From positions 979,323 through 1,043,322 of the forward strand of contig NW_006768784.1 of assembly GCF_000204055.1 (NCBI RefSeq): a stretch of DNA of 64,000 nt, in the 5' to 3' direction. Source of the stretch: Melampsora larici-populina 98AG31. Lineage: Eukaryota; Basidiomycota; Pucciniomycetes; Pucciniales; Melampsoraceae. The position numbers and the translations under genes are program-made. The notes beneath the pieces are model-generated. The model saw only the letters and a program-made list of their open reading frames with translations, was not told the origin of the DNA and searched no databases. Positions 1-12,865 of this stretch are shown piece after piece. The number at the start of each line of letters is the position of its first letter. Position 1 is the stretch's first letter.

Positions 1-2640
1 CTGCCCATCGCATCCCAAGTAGCAAGTCCGGAGAATCAGGCTAGCTATATCCCTAGCCCGGCTTTTAGTCCATCAATCTCTACTGCATTGTCTGATGCTG
101 GTCTACTTACGCCACGTCCATTGGGTTCTGAAGGATATCCCTATAATCAATCTCAATCACATCATCGTCCACCTTTACCAAGCGATCTCGCTGAATTACA
201 ACTTGCCAACAAGTTCGGTCGTCATTTGACCGTCAATTCAACCTGGGAAAACTCGATGGGCTGCGATAAGAGCAAAGATGGACATTTGCTTCAGAATGAT
301 ATATCTGCAATCATGATGAAGCGAGCTTGTGTAGGATATGGTACAAATGTATGACATCTTGTACTTGTCACTTGATCCCATTGATGATTGACTTACGAAT
401 CATCTTTCCTAGCTCCTGAGAAATCAACAACTTACGTCCGACAGCCCAGAGTTGTCTGGGTTTTGGGAATGGATCGCACGTAAAACATTACCGCTTTCTT
501 GTGTTGTAGCTTTTATCCTAACTTTGAAAATTTGTTTTAGACTCAGAAAAACTCTTTCAACAAGGAAACGGAATGGTGAACGGCTACGACTTCAGCTTCA
601 GAGGCGTATTATCAATTATGAGGGGATTTACCACTGGGACTGGTCTTCGATCGGAAGTCCCTAACTGTCAAACCTATAAACATGCAATCTCAAGCACATC
701 GGATGCATTTGCACACTCCGATCCAAGCCTACGTACTTCTCATAGCAGAAGGTCAAATTCACGTAATCCAGATCAACAGAAAGAATTGTCTAAATATATG
801 AAATCTGTTAGACAATTCAATCATACCAATCAGATCAATAACTTTACAATTTCATCCGAGTTTAGTGATCAACGACAAACTGCTCTGTTCCTTTGTGGAC
901 CGGATTACAATTCTAAAGATATCGATCAAATCGCTTCAAAGTATGAAGCTTTGGGGATGTATGGTAAAGCTAGTGCGATTTCATTCTTTTCTGGCAACAC
1001 GCAAAGAGCTATTACCAGTCTACAGAGGAGCAACGGTTAGTCAACGGTACTCACATCACTGTTTCGGCATAAACTAATTGATGAGGTATTTTTTTAGATA
1101 CCCAATTGCAGCTTCTCGCCCCACCACTTGCAACTCACCTCAATACGCAAAGATCAGGACATCCCCGTGACCCACTCTTCGATCAAGTCTGTCGACAATT
1201 AGCCAATGCTGCTGAACCTTATATTCGGGCTGTCTTTTCATATTGCTCTACTGGAGATTGGCATGAGGTAATTGATGAAACCGGTTTACCCCTCAAGGAT
1301 CGAATTGCTGTAGCGTTACGATTTCTTCCGGACGAGGAAATCTTTCATTGGTTAGATGGTGTGGCACGTGACATGGTGTCTTCAGGTTGCTTGGAAGGAA
1401 TTTTACTCACAGGGCTTCAACCATCGATGAACCTCAGTATCAATGGTGAAGCTCAGGTTTCTGATGGATTCAAACTTTTAAAAAATCACATCAATCGGAC
1501 TGGCGATCTTCAAAGTGTAGCCTTATCAATTTATTTATTAGTACCTGATAGATTACATTCTTATGGGATGGAACGGTGTATAGAAAGTTACAGAAGATTA
1601 TTAGATCGATGGAAACTTTATACAGTTAGGATTAAATTTGATATAGCTCGAGGAAAAAAAGCAAGAGAAATCACAAGTTCTCAAAAATCATCAAACTTAC
1701 CTTCTCTTGTACCTTTAGCTCCACCTCAATTGATTATTTGGTGTCAACATTGTTCTGAAGTTTTATCTGATGCACCCAATGTTACGGCTCATTTGAATAG
1801 TATTTCGTCTATTCCTGATCTGGGTACTACTAATACATCAAATCTTCATGGTTCGAATCTTGCTAGTATGGCTAGTTTTAAGAATGTTGGACCTACACCT
1901 GTGGCCTATCGAGTAAGTCCACTCTTTCATGTTACGCATCCTCAATTTTTGATTTTTTTGACATATCACACGTTCTTAGACAAACCGATGTCCTGGATGT
2001 GGTAAATCTTTACGAAAATGTGCAATTTGTCTAATGTCTAATAGTAATAAAACGTACAGTAAGTCTTCAAAACGTAACTGATGATTTTGTTTGTTGATTA
2101 TACATAATTGTTGATAATACGATCCCCTCCTTTTGTCCTACCGCCGGGAAATCCTTGAGAAGCGCAATTCTCAAGTGGCGTTCTGTGGAAAGTCCTGTGT
2201 TTATGAATCGAAACCCTTTCGTCTGTCATAGGTTTCTTTTCATCTAAAGCCTTCTCGACCATATCTCAAGCCTTTGAAAGCTGTGACACGTTAACGCACC
2301 TCGGTTCTTGCTCTTCCCCAATGTCTTTGCCAAATATGCTACAATCATTTTTGAAGATATCGACTTCACTGTGGTTACTGTGGATTTATAGGTCGAATGT
2401 GGCAACTGTAGCTGGTCAAAATGTTGAATGTAACGTAGAATTTTCACTGAACTCGGACGGTAAAGGAGGTACGTGATTTTATTTCGGTCTTCGTGACCTG
2501 ACTTGGCCATGAGCATATACCCAGTCTTACAGAGATCTGCTTGTTGATTGCTCAAATTAAAAGTGTGCAAGCATCTTGGATCGTCTACCACAGATACATA
2601 TCACTGCCCTCATTCACGGTGCTGGTGTCAAAGTGAGTAA
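1..2640 (+). CDS. MIOS/Sea4-like GATOR2 (SEA complex) subunit, C-terminal part; 5' end outside the window
   Basis: GATOR2/SEA subunits act at the vacuole/lysosome surface to relieve inhibition of TORC1 in amino-acid sensing. Exons read by frame and phase are 1-348, 413-479, 541-1035, 1098-1912 and 1980-2058; all phases agree. The exon at 1980-2058 encodes CPGCGKSLRKCAICLM, which resembles the first cysteine pairs of the C-terminal zinc ribbon in Mio proteins. Upstream, the helical-solenoid part is continuous (FWEWIA, then GNGMVNGYDFSF). The final part of the zinc ribbon is not cleanly resolved. A short stretch ending HCPHSRCWCQSE with TAA at 2638-2640 matches the expected CPxxxCxC tail. However, the sequence between 2059 and about 2560 gives no clean exon with the middle CxxC-HGGH motif, so either small introns were missed or this tail is damaged. 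The WD40 N-terminus would lie left of the window. Family assignment is fairly secure; the 3' end is not. Confidence 0.7.
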
Positions 2641-3523
2641 TATCTAAAGTAAATCATCATCTCCTTGTCGGACGGCTCATTTTTGGACATCTTTCATTTA
2701 CATGTGTACCGGAAGATAATCAGTGGATTCCAATTTCTGCATGCCGCCTGCGAGGATCTGGAGTTCCCGGCACAAGTTCTCAACAATGTGCAACATATGA
2801 TCTCGTGGCAGGCAATAGTTTCAGTTAGTATTCTGAGTCCTCAGTCTTCCAGCCCTCAGATCAAGATTTCTGATTGGAGCTTTATTCTTGGCGACTGAAT
2901 TGTTGATTTGTAGATTGTAAAAACCCCGCAGGTATAGCTTATACATGCCATCCAGACCATTATCCTCCTGTCATAAGTCAGTTATAAAGTCTCTTTGATC
3001 AATGACAAAAGCTTACCTGACTGAATTTTTTGTTTCCCGCTAGTATGTGACACTTGCACATTGATACCAGATTCGTAACACTCATAACTACTTCGGAGCT
3101 GCTGAGGGGCTGTTGAGGTTCCTGATTGGTGATCTGCAATAGAATCTGATTGAGTAGTTGTCCGTCATCGAGAAGCATTGAGACCCATCAGGACACAATG
3201 TGTGACAGATATGACAGTGTTTAAAGAACAATTCAGTCCATAAAACAATTACCATAATGCAGTAGTGCAAATGAAACAATACACCAAAGTAAATTTCATC
3301 ATAGTAGAGGTGTTTTGACCAGAACACATACTGCAACAAAGCTGGTTTCATCAATATACACATTAGCATGCTTGTTTGTGCCCTGTTTCATTGGAAGGGT
3401 ACCATCCAGTGAGTGAGATAAAAGGTTCCAAAGGTTCTGTCTTGCAATGAACCAAAAGATGTCTTGCAGGCCTATCAAAATTTCTATTATCATCACACAA
3501 CTACTAGTCACCATCAACTTAGC
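2641..3523. other. Stretch without a recognisable gene
   Basis: No conserved protein or RNA was recognised here. Short overlapping minus-strand reading frames at 3088-3583 contain a phrase like NVYIDETSF that faintly recalls a transposase DDE core, but they are broken by stops. Undetected 5' exons of the downstream gene could lie here, because the first clear exon of that gene opens just after a possible acceptor (TTGCAG) at 3464-3469. Confidence 0.4.
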
Positions 3524-6500
3524 ATGATGAAGACTACCAACCTCAAAAGGACAGTCATCATAATGATAAGGGCGATGCATCATCTAGCTCAACATATTGC
3601 AAAGCCAATGCGGCAATATCCAAGAATGGCAAATAGCATCTCACATGATATGAATCCTAGAGTCCAAGGAAGTGAGTTTTGTAAAACTCAGTACTTTGAT
3701 CCCCCTGTGCCCATTCCAGATGGCTGGATGGTATATGATTCAACAACTATGATACCTCTATTCAGTATCATAGAGGATGCTCTGTTATATCATCAATCTC
3801 ATACACTTCAACCTCTTGTTCCTTCAAATGTGATGGAAAGTAGAGTCTCCTATCAAGATACTCACTCTGAAAAAACACATACAGGTCCAACAAATTTGAG
3901 AAATCTCAAAGGATATAGTGAATTCCACCCAAATTCTTTGAACAATAGAAATCCAGTTGACACACAATCAAAATTGGTCAACAATTCAGCCAATACCCAT
4001 GATGGTAGCTCAGGGGTTGATAAAACCCCATACAAGTCACATCTTTTGAGGTTGTCAAGTGTACAAAAAAGGTTTGGAAGTCCACAGTATGTTCCAGTTA
4101 CTATTCTGGGCAAATGATGCCATAGAAATGATGTTACTGATACTTGAAATGTTATTTCTTGGTGTATATGTAGTTCACAAGAGGCTGAGAAGATTGGTCA
4201 CATTGGTGAAGATAAAACCAAGAAGGTAGAAACCTCAGAGCAACAAAGGTATTCTGTGATCATCACATTGTGACTGCTAGAAGGGGTATTGACATTCTCA
4301 TTCAATTTTTGTTCAAAGTGATGGCAACTTTGAATCTCAAAACACATTTTTAAGAATCACCAATTCAAATGTGGGAGAAGATGTTTCCAAAGGCCTTAAA
4401 TCTTTGGAGAAATCTTCAATGCCAGACTCTAAAGGGACACCAGCTGGAAATTATAATCTAGAAGACTTGACTATCAAAAGATATGATAAACCATCAACAG
4501 AGAAGAAATCTCTAATATTGGAAGATTATCAAGAAGGTTATCAACAAGAATTGATACCTAGAAATAATTTTGATGTGAGAACAACTGGTATAACTCCCAA
4601 TAGACCTGTAATCTCTGATTTCAATCCTCATGGACCACACTCAAACCTGGAGAACAACTTATCCCATGAGGCTTATGATTTCTGTGAAGATGCAGCAAGT
4701 AAAATTGATACCTCTTTTTATGATGCAATATCAAACAAGGAAATCAAGGATTTGAATGATGAAAAAAACACATGTGTTCTTGATGATAACAAGACTGAGA
4801 TGTCTGCGGAGAACAAGGAACACCTTCTAGGAGCACTATCTCATGATATCATTGGGTTTCAGAAGGCCTCAAAATCAAATAATCTAGCTGAGAATAGCAA
4901 AAGAGAGATCCCTGGTGATGGAGACATTGAGAGAAACAATATTTCTAGAACTGCTATTAGTTTGGAATCAAAAGCCGCTACCAAGGAATGGAGCATAGTC
5001 CAGAGCAGGAATAGTAAGACAAGAAATTGTTTTGTCTCAAAGGATCATAAACACCTTGAGGAGCCAACATTGCCACAACAATTTGCACCAAGCTCAGGAG
5101 ATATTCCAGTCAAAAGTGATGACAAAGGTATCCAAAAAATACTGGAAAACCATAGTGGGGGAAATACATCATCCTCTATTAATACACTTCCTACACCTCT
5201 GGAGATGAAATTTGTAGAAAATGAAGCTCCTGTAAATGCACAAACAAAAGAAACTTTGTATAGGAAAGATTTGGATGTGGAAAAGGAAACTCAAGCATTC
5301 CAGCACAAAAAGAAAAAACACAAAAATACCAAGGCCTTGATAAAGTCAAAACTGAGCACAGATGGTAGAGAGGAAGATATTCATACATGTGATGAGCATC
5401 TTAAAAGCCTTCCATCCATTGATATGAGCAGTGGAACAACAAACATCCAAGATATCAAGTCATTAGTTTCAAAGATATTATGTGCTGATGATAAGGCTGA
5501 CTTCCTAAAAATAAAAATTGGACCTGAAGATTGCAATCAGATATCATTATTATTAGGTTCAGGAAATCAAGGCCATTTATTGAATGAGATTTATGAACAC
5601 ACAAGAATGATGAAAAGATTGATGAACCCTTATGAAGCTTGGAGAAGATCACAAACTTTACACAGATATGTTGACCAGGAAAACACAATTCTGAAATGGA
5701 ACCTTAAAAAAGGACAACTTGATCACAAAACCCATGCAGTAGCAATGCTTCTCAGGGTTGGCCAAAGATCACCTGTCTTTTATGATACAGCTCCTGGTAA
5801 ATGGAAACTCATTAAATCAAGATGGGACAGCTTGAATGAAGTGCAGGCAGACTCACTGAATTCTCTGATTGATATCAAGGAGCAAGAAGCAAGGCTAGCC
5901 ACAATCTCTGTTATGGAGAATGCAGATCAGCATTGGATGAAATCACTTTATGGAGAGTCTGAATTGCAACAGTTGAAGATGCAAGGTGTTTCTATCCCAT
6001 TATTGTTCAAAGCAATATATGTTATGGATCTAGGTAAGCCAATCAAAGATGTGAGTTGGAAACATTTGTCACCCAAGGAAATTGCATTCAAAGGGAGGGA
6101 AATGTTTAGCTTGATGTTTGGGTTCATCAGGTTATCAGACAAATACTATGATACTCATCAAAAGAATTGGATTGCTACACCTTTACGTCACTTTATTCTG
6201 GAAGATCAGAGGTTGTCCCTTCATTTCCAAGCACGTTTGAAATTCTTAGTCAATAATACTCATGATGAAGATTTAGATGGCACATTGACCTTGGCAGAAG
6301 GATTAACAGCTCTCCATTTTGGAATCTTGCTTGACAGACTTACAGGAATCAAATTTTTGTCAAGTTTAGCAAAAGAAGATGTACAAATTTCTAATCAGGA
6401 TATCACCATTGGTCAGGAAAGTAAAACCTTCTATTGGTCAACCCCATTGATGGGAAATTGGGACGAATGGAAGGTAGAACTTCAGCCATATTTGCAATTC

Positions 6501-6530
6501 CTTGGGTTAAAAATCCATCTTGTGAATTAA
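3524..6530 (+). CDS. Hypothetical protein, three exons, about 937 aa
   Basis: I do not recognise this protein. Three exons join with consistent phase: 3524-4086, 4174-4248 and 4355-6530. Both introns have GT-AG ends, and the small middle exon stays open only in the frame the phases require. This turns two neighbouring reading frames into one gene. ATG at 3524 (MMKTTNLKRT) is the first in-frame Met of the first exon, but further 5' exons are possible. The N-terminal 550 residues are polar, rich in Asn/Ser/Lys/Glu and low in complexity. The last 360 residues look folded, with conserved-looking Trp/Tyr/Phe (MNPYEAWRRSQTLHRYV, then LMGNWDEWKVELQPYL at the end). No signal peptide or membrane segment is visible. 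It could be a rust lineage-specific gene or the coding part of an old element. Confidence 0.55.
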
Positions 6531-8370
6531 CTGTTGATGCCTTCACAAATCAAAGTCTTGGCTACATACCTAAGAAAAGACCAATATGTATTGTTTTATA
6601 GTTCTTGGTCTAAAATTCTTGTGTTTTCTTCTCTTCTATACTTTGCTTTGAGCTTAGGAATATGGTATCAAAAAGGGGACAAAAGCCCCAAAGGAAATGA
6701 TTGATTTATTCCCAATACTATAAAATCCCTTTTTGTTTGTTTCAAATTTTGTATTACAGGTTCTGTAAAACAAGTGGTTTTCCTCATGCAGGAGGAATTG
6801 TTTTCAGACTAAAAATTGAAGGGACTTCTGGAAGATGAAGGATGATGTCTGACTCAAGAATTCTTAGTGTCAAATCACATCTTCAATGGTCACATTGGGC
6901 TTCTTTTCTCCCACATGAGAATAAATAAGGTCATCCAATTCAAGGAGCTTCTTTAGCGATGAGGAATGGAGGCATGCAATATCACCAAACCTGCACAAAT
7001 GGATACCTTCCAATGTAAAACCTGAAAGTTTAGAGAATTTCTGTGTCATGCTCATGTTGGCCATCAATATAGTACAAATTATTTTTGGGGTTATCCACTT
7101 TAAGAGACATGTAAATGCATGGTATGAATTCCTGGAGAGCCTTGTTTCCATATCATCTGGGAACAGCTTGAAGAGAAAGTGGAGTAACATCATAAAATCA
7201 ATCTCCCCATTGCTACTTTGTAGTCAGAGTGACTTTCCAGTGAAGATAGATAATTCATCTTGGAATGCAAGATTTTAGGACATTGCCTCCTACAAAAGGC
7301 ACACATCGTGGGACTGGTCCATGGAAAAGAAAGTGCGCGCTCTTTATGAAGATACAATTCCTAGAAAGTGCAATTATGTGAAAAGGGACAACCTATAGAG
7401 AACTCTCAAACCCAATCAGGTTAAATGATCTAGGACCTAAGACCTTCAGAGGAAGATGAGTCACAGCTCAATTCCTGTCGTTCTCAGATCACATCCTAGA
7501 AGAGAGCTATATAGCAAGCTACTCGTACTTGGCTTTGTTCTCTAGTCCAATTTTTTTATTTCACTAATCCTATCATCATCTCTTTTTCCATCTCCTAATC
7601 AACAATCCAATCTAGAGTCTTAATACTCCAAATAGTTATCTATTATTATTTTTTGAACCTCCCACCCACCCCCATGGACATGTACAGGTTTCGCGCAACT
7701 TAGAGGAGGGTTCACACTAGTGGTTTGAACTCTCCCCTAAGAAGAAACCTACAAGCACGTTTCTATTTCACTCCAGGTTTCAGGGGAAAAGGAAGCTTCC
7801 CCTGAAACCTACCGCCCACTTCTACTTCCTTACCTCACTTAGTAGAAACTAAGCAAGGTAAGGAATAACTTTATTAAGAAATGTAAGAGTTACTATTTGA
7901 GAATGGAACTTCTGCACAAAACGATGATCCTTGAAATCCATTTGAATTCCAGATAATTATGGACTGCACCATTAGGAAGGCATAGATGGCATTGGCAATT
8001 AAGATGGGAATATTGGGCTCATGAATGAGTCATTTTCTGAAAGCTTTGAATACATATATTGTACTTGAGAAAAACTTGTTTGAATGAACCAAGATCAATT
8101 TTAAACAAGCAGGAAGCACAACAGGGGGTTGTTTTTCATAGTGCTCATTGCATCTGCAATTCACACCTAATGTATATGGAGTATATTGTGTTAGGTACTA
8201 CATATTTAGTGGTGTAGAAGGGTTTTTTTGTCACATGAAAGTCTCAGGTAAGATGCACTGCCAACATAGATACCTTAGTTCATGAAAGCCAAGGTATCAC
8301 TGAATTCAAATCCTTGTGCAGATCTTGTCTGAGGTTGTGATCCAAGGTATTTGTTTGTGCCAATAGATAC
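6531..8370. other. Gene-free AT-rich stretch with small inverted repeats
   Basis: Reading frames are short and match nothing I know; one minus-strand frame at 6870-7193 is open for 107 codons but has no recognisable motif. Two close hairpins occur at 7775-7810 and 7828-7863 and are listed separately. Confidence 0.4.
7775..7810. repeat. Perfect 14-bp-arm hairpin
   Basis: Arms AGGTTTCAGGGGAA and TTCCCCTGAAACCT flank an 8-bp loop. A second imperfect hairpin follows at 7828-7863, with arms CCTTACCT and AGGTAAGG and an inner pair CTTAGT/ACTAAG. Together they look like the core of a small palindromic element. Confidence 0.6.
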
Positions 8371-8379
8371 CTTGAATCA

Positions 8380-9050
8380 AATCTTTGTAAATATTCTGTC
8401 CAAGTATTTCAGTTCAATGATACATTGGATTTCCATTCTGAGGTAAATTTGTTGGCTGTGATGTTGATCTGGTCGACTCCTACACCACAAAGTATTGGGT
8501 ACATGGTTTGGTAGGGACATGGCTGCTGGGAAACAACCCTGGGCCAGCAACGCAGGTGTTGCGTGTTGCGCTGCGCCTGCGTTGCGGTTTTTCTGACCGC
8601 AGCGCAACATAGAATCAAATTCTAGGTTGCGGCCTGACCCGCAGCGCAACATCATTTGTCAAATCGATGGATTTTTTGGGCCGCAACAACATTTGTTGCG
8701 TTGCTGCCCAAAAAAAATCACAGTTTGGCGTTTTTTGGCGCTGTTGCGCCTGTTGCGTTGCGCGACGGTCAAGGCGCCGCGCAACCTGACCTCACCTTTT
8801 GTTGTTGCGGTACTTACCGCAGCGCAGCATGTAATGCAGGTTTGTGCTGCGTGTTGCGGAGCAATGCACCAAAAAACACTCGTGTTGCGGTGCGTTGTGT
8901 TGCTGGCACAGGGTTGTGGGAAAGGACAAAGGGTGGATTTGTGATTGTATATGCATGCTACACCACAGCCAACATATTTACCTCAGACTTTTCAGTCCAA
9001 AGTATCATTGGACTCAAATCCTCAGACAATGTCTGTCTGAGTAAATATTG
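8380..9050. mobile_element. Inverted-repeat element with a GTTGCG/CGCAAC-rich core (MITE-like)
   Basis: The left side (about 8400-8470) and the right side (about 8950-9030) are inverted copies; both contain CAATGATAC followed by CTGAGGTAAATNTGTTGGC when read inwards. Between them lies a stretch unlike its neighbours: GC-rich and packed with GTTGCG and its complement CGCAAC, many arranged as small palindromes. Reading frames in the core are by-products of this repetitive composition. There is no transposase, so it would be non-autonomous. Exact ends and target duplication were not resolved. Confidence 0.55.
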
Positions 9051-9109
9051 AGAAAAATTAGGATACATTATATATGTTATAATCTATTTGGGACAATTTT
9101 GTCAGTGCA

Positions 9110-9335
9110 AAAAGGTACATGATGTATCACATGTGGTTTCATTATTTAGATGAGCAGACAACTGAGAAGACCTGTATGTACATGATTGTAGCCATTTACT
9201 GTGCCTGCTGCACACATGTAGTGTGGGTTTTATGGTTCAGGTGTGCAGTGGTAGATCCTTATATGACAAACTATACTCTGAATTTTTTTTCCATTCCTAC
9301 TCAGGGATAATGTATAATGTTCATAGTGCATATAG
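9110..9335. repeat. Repeat related to the right arm of the 30.5-31.05 kb element
   Basis: The stretch ending with TCAGGTGTGCAGTGGTAGAT and, about 75 bp later, GATAATGTATAATGTTCA matches 30905-31050 in order and spacing. This places the same repeat family at two sites 21 kb apart. Confidence 0.5.
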
Positions 9336-10215
9336 TGATATGAATAAAATATAGCTCACTGGGTTATGAGTGTGTTTACTTAGTGCAGTTTTCTAGAAAT
9401 CGGTTTCTAGGGGACCTCTTTTGTACATGTACAAAAGTCTTTTTTTAATGAAATGTCTTAATTTCACTTTTTGAAAGGAAGAGCTCACAAAGAGAATGAC
9501 AAGTCTTTTCTTTTAAGCTCAACAAGGCACAGAATGGTATTGGTGATGGTACAAACAACCATCACCAATGATGTCAGATTCAGATTCATTTGTCTCAAAC
9601 TCCACAGCATCCTCAACCTCACTTAGAAGGATCAAGCTGCTCAAACGTGTCATCTGAGCTGGTAAAGAATACCCAGAGACCCCCTCTTGCATGTCAAAGC
9701 TTTGTGGAAATGAATACACAAAAGAAATCTTACAAGGCTCTGACATCATACTGTTTTGAGCACTGAGTTGCATGGACAAGCTTGCCTTCAGTTTGATTTT
9801 TTCCAGAGTTTTTTTTGATTGAAGCAACTGGTGTCAAAGTCAAGCGATTATTGATGGCATTGTTGCTACCAGAATGAATTAGACATAGTTGAGGTGATTG
9901 GATACAGTGAGATGAAAGAAATGAAAGGTAATCAAGAGGATGGTAAAGTCAATGAAGGTGAAGAGTTATGTGTTGTATAATTTCTGAGGTTATGAGATGG
10001 TTTTGGATAGGTTTATGACTTTCTGTACAGTGGACAGGGATTTGTCCCAAATTTTCAAAGAAGTCAGAAAGTGTGGAAAGGGGATAAAATTTGCTAATAT
10101 CAAATCAAATTTTGGAAAGTCACTTAAAAAGCAATTTTTATAAGCATTTTGTACATTACAGAATGCTTGGAAATATCAACTTGGCACTTACAGAAATCAA
10201 ACCACCTAACTCTAA
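9336..10215. other. Gene-free stretch
   Basis: Only a 102-codon minus-strand frame at 9519-9827 is open. It has no recognisable motif and no visible exon partners. Confidence 0.35.
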
Positions 10216-11077
10216 GGCCGTGTTTGGTATAGCTCACAAAAATTGGGAGAAATGTATCATTTTTTGAAAATAATGCATTTTACACTTTTTCAAAAAAAGT
10301 CATTTGTTATTGATTTTGCCCTCTTTTGCCCCTCTTTTTGAGAGCCATTCTATAGTCAATAATCTATCATTTTTGATCATTTTGAAAGCTGCTCTAGACC
10401 AGCTTTCAAGTTTTAAGAATCCATCATTACCTGGCGGAAACCTTACAACTTGGGGCTTGGTCTTATGAAGACCACTTCCAATCAAAATTTTGCCCACAAT
10501 TCTTTCCCCATCATGCTCACTGAACAGTTCTATGTACAAGTGGGGCCGGAAAAGATATGGCACCAGTTTACTCCGCCGGCCCCGACTGTTGTACTGGGCG
10601 GAGTGAACTGGTGTTGTGTCTTTTCCACCCTCACTTGTACATCTCAACTTGCTTCCAATTTTTCTCATAGAACTCGGTCTATAAGAGAAAATTCAAACTT
10701 TGTTGAAAATCATCAATCCAACTTCGATTTGGGTAACTCAACATTGGTCTTTGCTAGCAACTTGAATGAAACAATTCACACAATCTCATAGACCCATCAA
10801 TGCAATGATTCTATCCAATCATCAATGACGCAATCTCTGAGACAAGTTGATTTCCAAATGTCCAAAATCAAATTGAACAATAAGAATCAAGATGATGATA
10901 GAGTATCATTGATAGTCAAGTTTGGTGAATGGTATATATCAAACACCATTGATTGATTTTTGAGTTGAAAATTGAATTTTGAATTTGAAAAGTGACTTCA
11001 AAAAATAATGGATTATACAATGCATAATCTTTTAATTTTTAATATATTTACAAAAGTAAGCCATACCAAACGGGGCC
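10216..11077. mobile_element. Tourist/Harbinger-like MITE, 862 bp
   Basis: The left end GGCCGTGTTTGGTATAGCT and the inverted right end GGCCCCGTTTGGTATGGCT form an imperfect terminal inverted repeat. TAA lies directly outside both ends (10213-10215 and 11078-11080), the 3-bp target duplication expected for PIF/Harbinger elements. The GGCC(N)GTTTGGT terminus also resembles Tourist-type MITEs. No intact transposase is present. Internal open frames on both strands (10300-10791) are overlapping and featureless. Confidence 0.75.
10559..10615. repeat. Internal 17-bp inverted repeat in the 10.2-11.1 kb MITE
   Basis: CACCAGTTTACTCCGCC and its near-perfect inverse GGCGGAGTGAACTGGTG are about 20 bp apart and GC-rich, in contrast to the AT-rich element around them. 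This could be a protein-binding palindrome or the scar of a smaller insertion. Confidence 0.55.
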
Positions 11078-11429
11078 TAAGTGTGCTAGGCCAAAACTTT
11101 TGAACAAAATTATTGTCAGGAAGGGCATACACAGACATAGCCATATATCTCCTTCCTCACAATTAAACCTTATTACATACATATAACTACATGTAATTAA
11201 ACAATTACATGTAGTAATAAGCTGAAAGAACCCGTAACAAATGATTACATGAAGTTACAAATATGTAATCATCAATTACTTGAGTAATACACATAGTACT
11301 TGATTTCTACTATTCTTTTCCACTTATCACTTTCTCTTAACTTCAATTCAGTTTCTCTTTTTCTCTATTTTTGTTTATTCAAAAGATGGTCAATATTCAA
11401 TAAACAAAATACTCACGGATCAATTTGGA

Positions 11430-11968
11430 AGATGATCCTAAAGTGATTTGTTTAATGATGATCTGTCCAATACACACATGTGATCCTAGTTCAAGCTACT
11501 AAGCTGGATTGGGAACCCAACTTAATAACTGATCATCTGAAACTGATCTTCTTGGCATGTGATGGCCGCCAAGAAGGGAGCTCTAGGGTCCTTGTGCTAA
11601 AAGGATGGATTGTTATTGAATAACTCACAAGGGTGATTCAGGATTAAATGGTGGATCAAATTACACACGCTAAAAGGAATGGTTCACATGTGCACATCTA
11701 TTTGTAATGATCATTTGAGATCTTCTACACATCAATGAACAGTTGTTTGTGTGATATGTTCATCATATTCTATTTGTAGAGTTTTTTCTTATGCTGCTGT
11801 GCGCTTTCTGACTTGTTCTGACAGGTATATAAACCCTAGCTATTGTCTTGTTTCTTTTGTTCCTCATCCTTTACAATAACCAATCAAGTTTACCAAGCTT
11901 TATAAACCAATAAATCCCTCCATAACAACCTCCAAAAGCCCTTACAAGTCCCTTATAAGCCCTTTCAG
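11430..11968 (+). repeat. Possible LTR-like sequence
   Basis: The stretch has a promoter-like TATATAAACC at about 11826 followed by pyrimidine-rich sequence, then AATAAA-like signals. It ends ...CCCTTTCA and is followed within a few bases by TTGGTATC, which resembles a primer-binding site of a Ty1/copia-type element. No second LTR or polyprotein was found and the left border is uncertain. Confidence 0.3.
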
Positions 11969-12865
11969 TGTTGGTATCCACGGATCTGGTCTTTATTCTG
12001 CTACTTCTCTCTTGATTACTATTGTCAAACTGCTGTCCTACATATGTGAATCATATGTAATTAACCTGTAACAGTTCTATATCAACTATTACATGGTTAT
12101 TTCCTTGCTCAATAAGCTTTCTTATTGACAATTATCACCAAAAAATCATCACCCTACGGGGTGGCTAGCAGTCCATACAAGATAACCTTTAAACCAAAGA
12201 ATCACAACAAGAACAAAAAATAAAAACAAAAATCAACCACACCAAAGATATATAAAAAATAACTAAATTAAACATAAGAATCTCACTAAATAAACATTGC
12301 CAAAACAAATATAAAAAATGACCATGCTAATGAAAAAAGAAAAGAAAATAATAAGAAAAAATGTGTTTTCTGATATAAACTTCACGAACCACAACATAAA
12401 ATAATAAGCAATAAGATAAATATCCATCTAAAACAATTCCCTAAAAAACAACCCACAAAAACTGAAAAGAACTAAAAAATCTTTCAGAACATAGGGAGGG
12501 AAGGGAGGGATTTCAAAAATCAACTCTTTAACACTAAGATTGGTATGAGAAAAAGAGAAGAACAATGGAAATTTGTATGACGTCAACACACCACTCAATT
12601 ATAAAACACAATCCGACCCGACTTCTTTACATGAAATTTTCTCATATGTACCTATCATATGATATTCCCATAGGTAACTAACAAGTGACCTACATCTATA
12701 AATAACAAACCAAAGCGTTCTGCAGAACACAATTTCTGTGCTGTGTAAAAAGCAATTTATACATAGTCAGAAATTGCTTAAGTGAACGGGCTGTAAGTAT
12801 GTGGCATACTTTGTATGATGTAACCTTTCACCCTTAAGATATGGACCCCCTTTGCCTATTATTGA
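11969..12865. other. Gene-free AT-rich stretch
   Basis: The sequence is very AT-rich and free of long frames. Short inverted runs based on TACATGTAAT and ATATGTAAT occur here and just upstream (around 11188-11270). Confidence 0.4.

Noticed and set aside
3088..3583. Minus-strand frames with a DDE-like phrase
   Set aside because: They are interrupted by stops and overlap the start of the plus-strand gene; too weak to call a transposase.
8377..9051. Several overlapping Cys/Arg-rich frames on both strands
   Set aside because: They are produced by the GTTGCG-rich repeat composition; all frames of the segment look similar and none shows a start, introns or a family motif.
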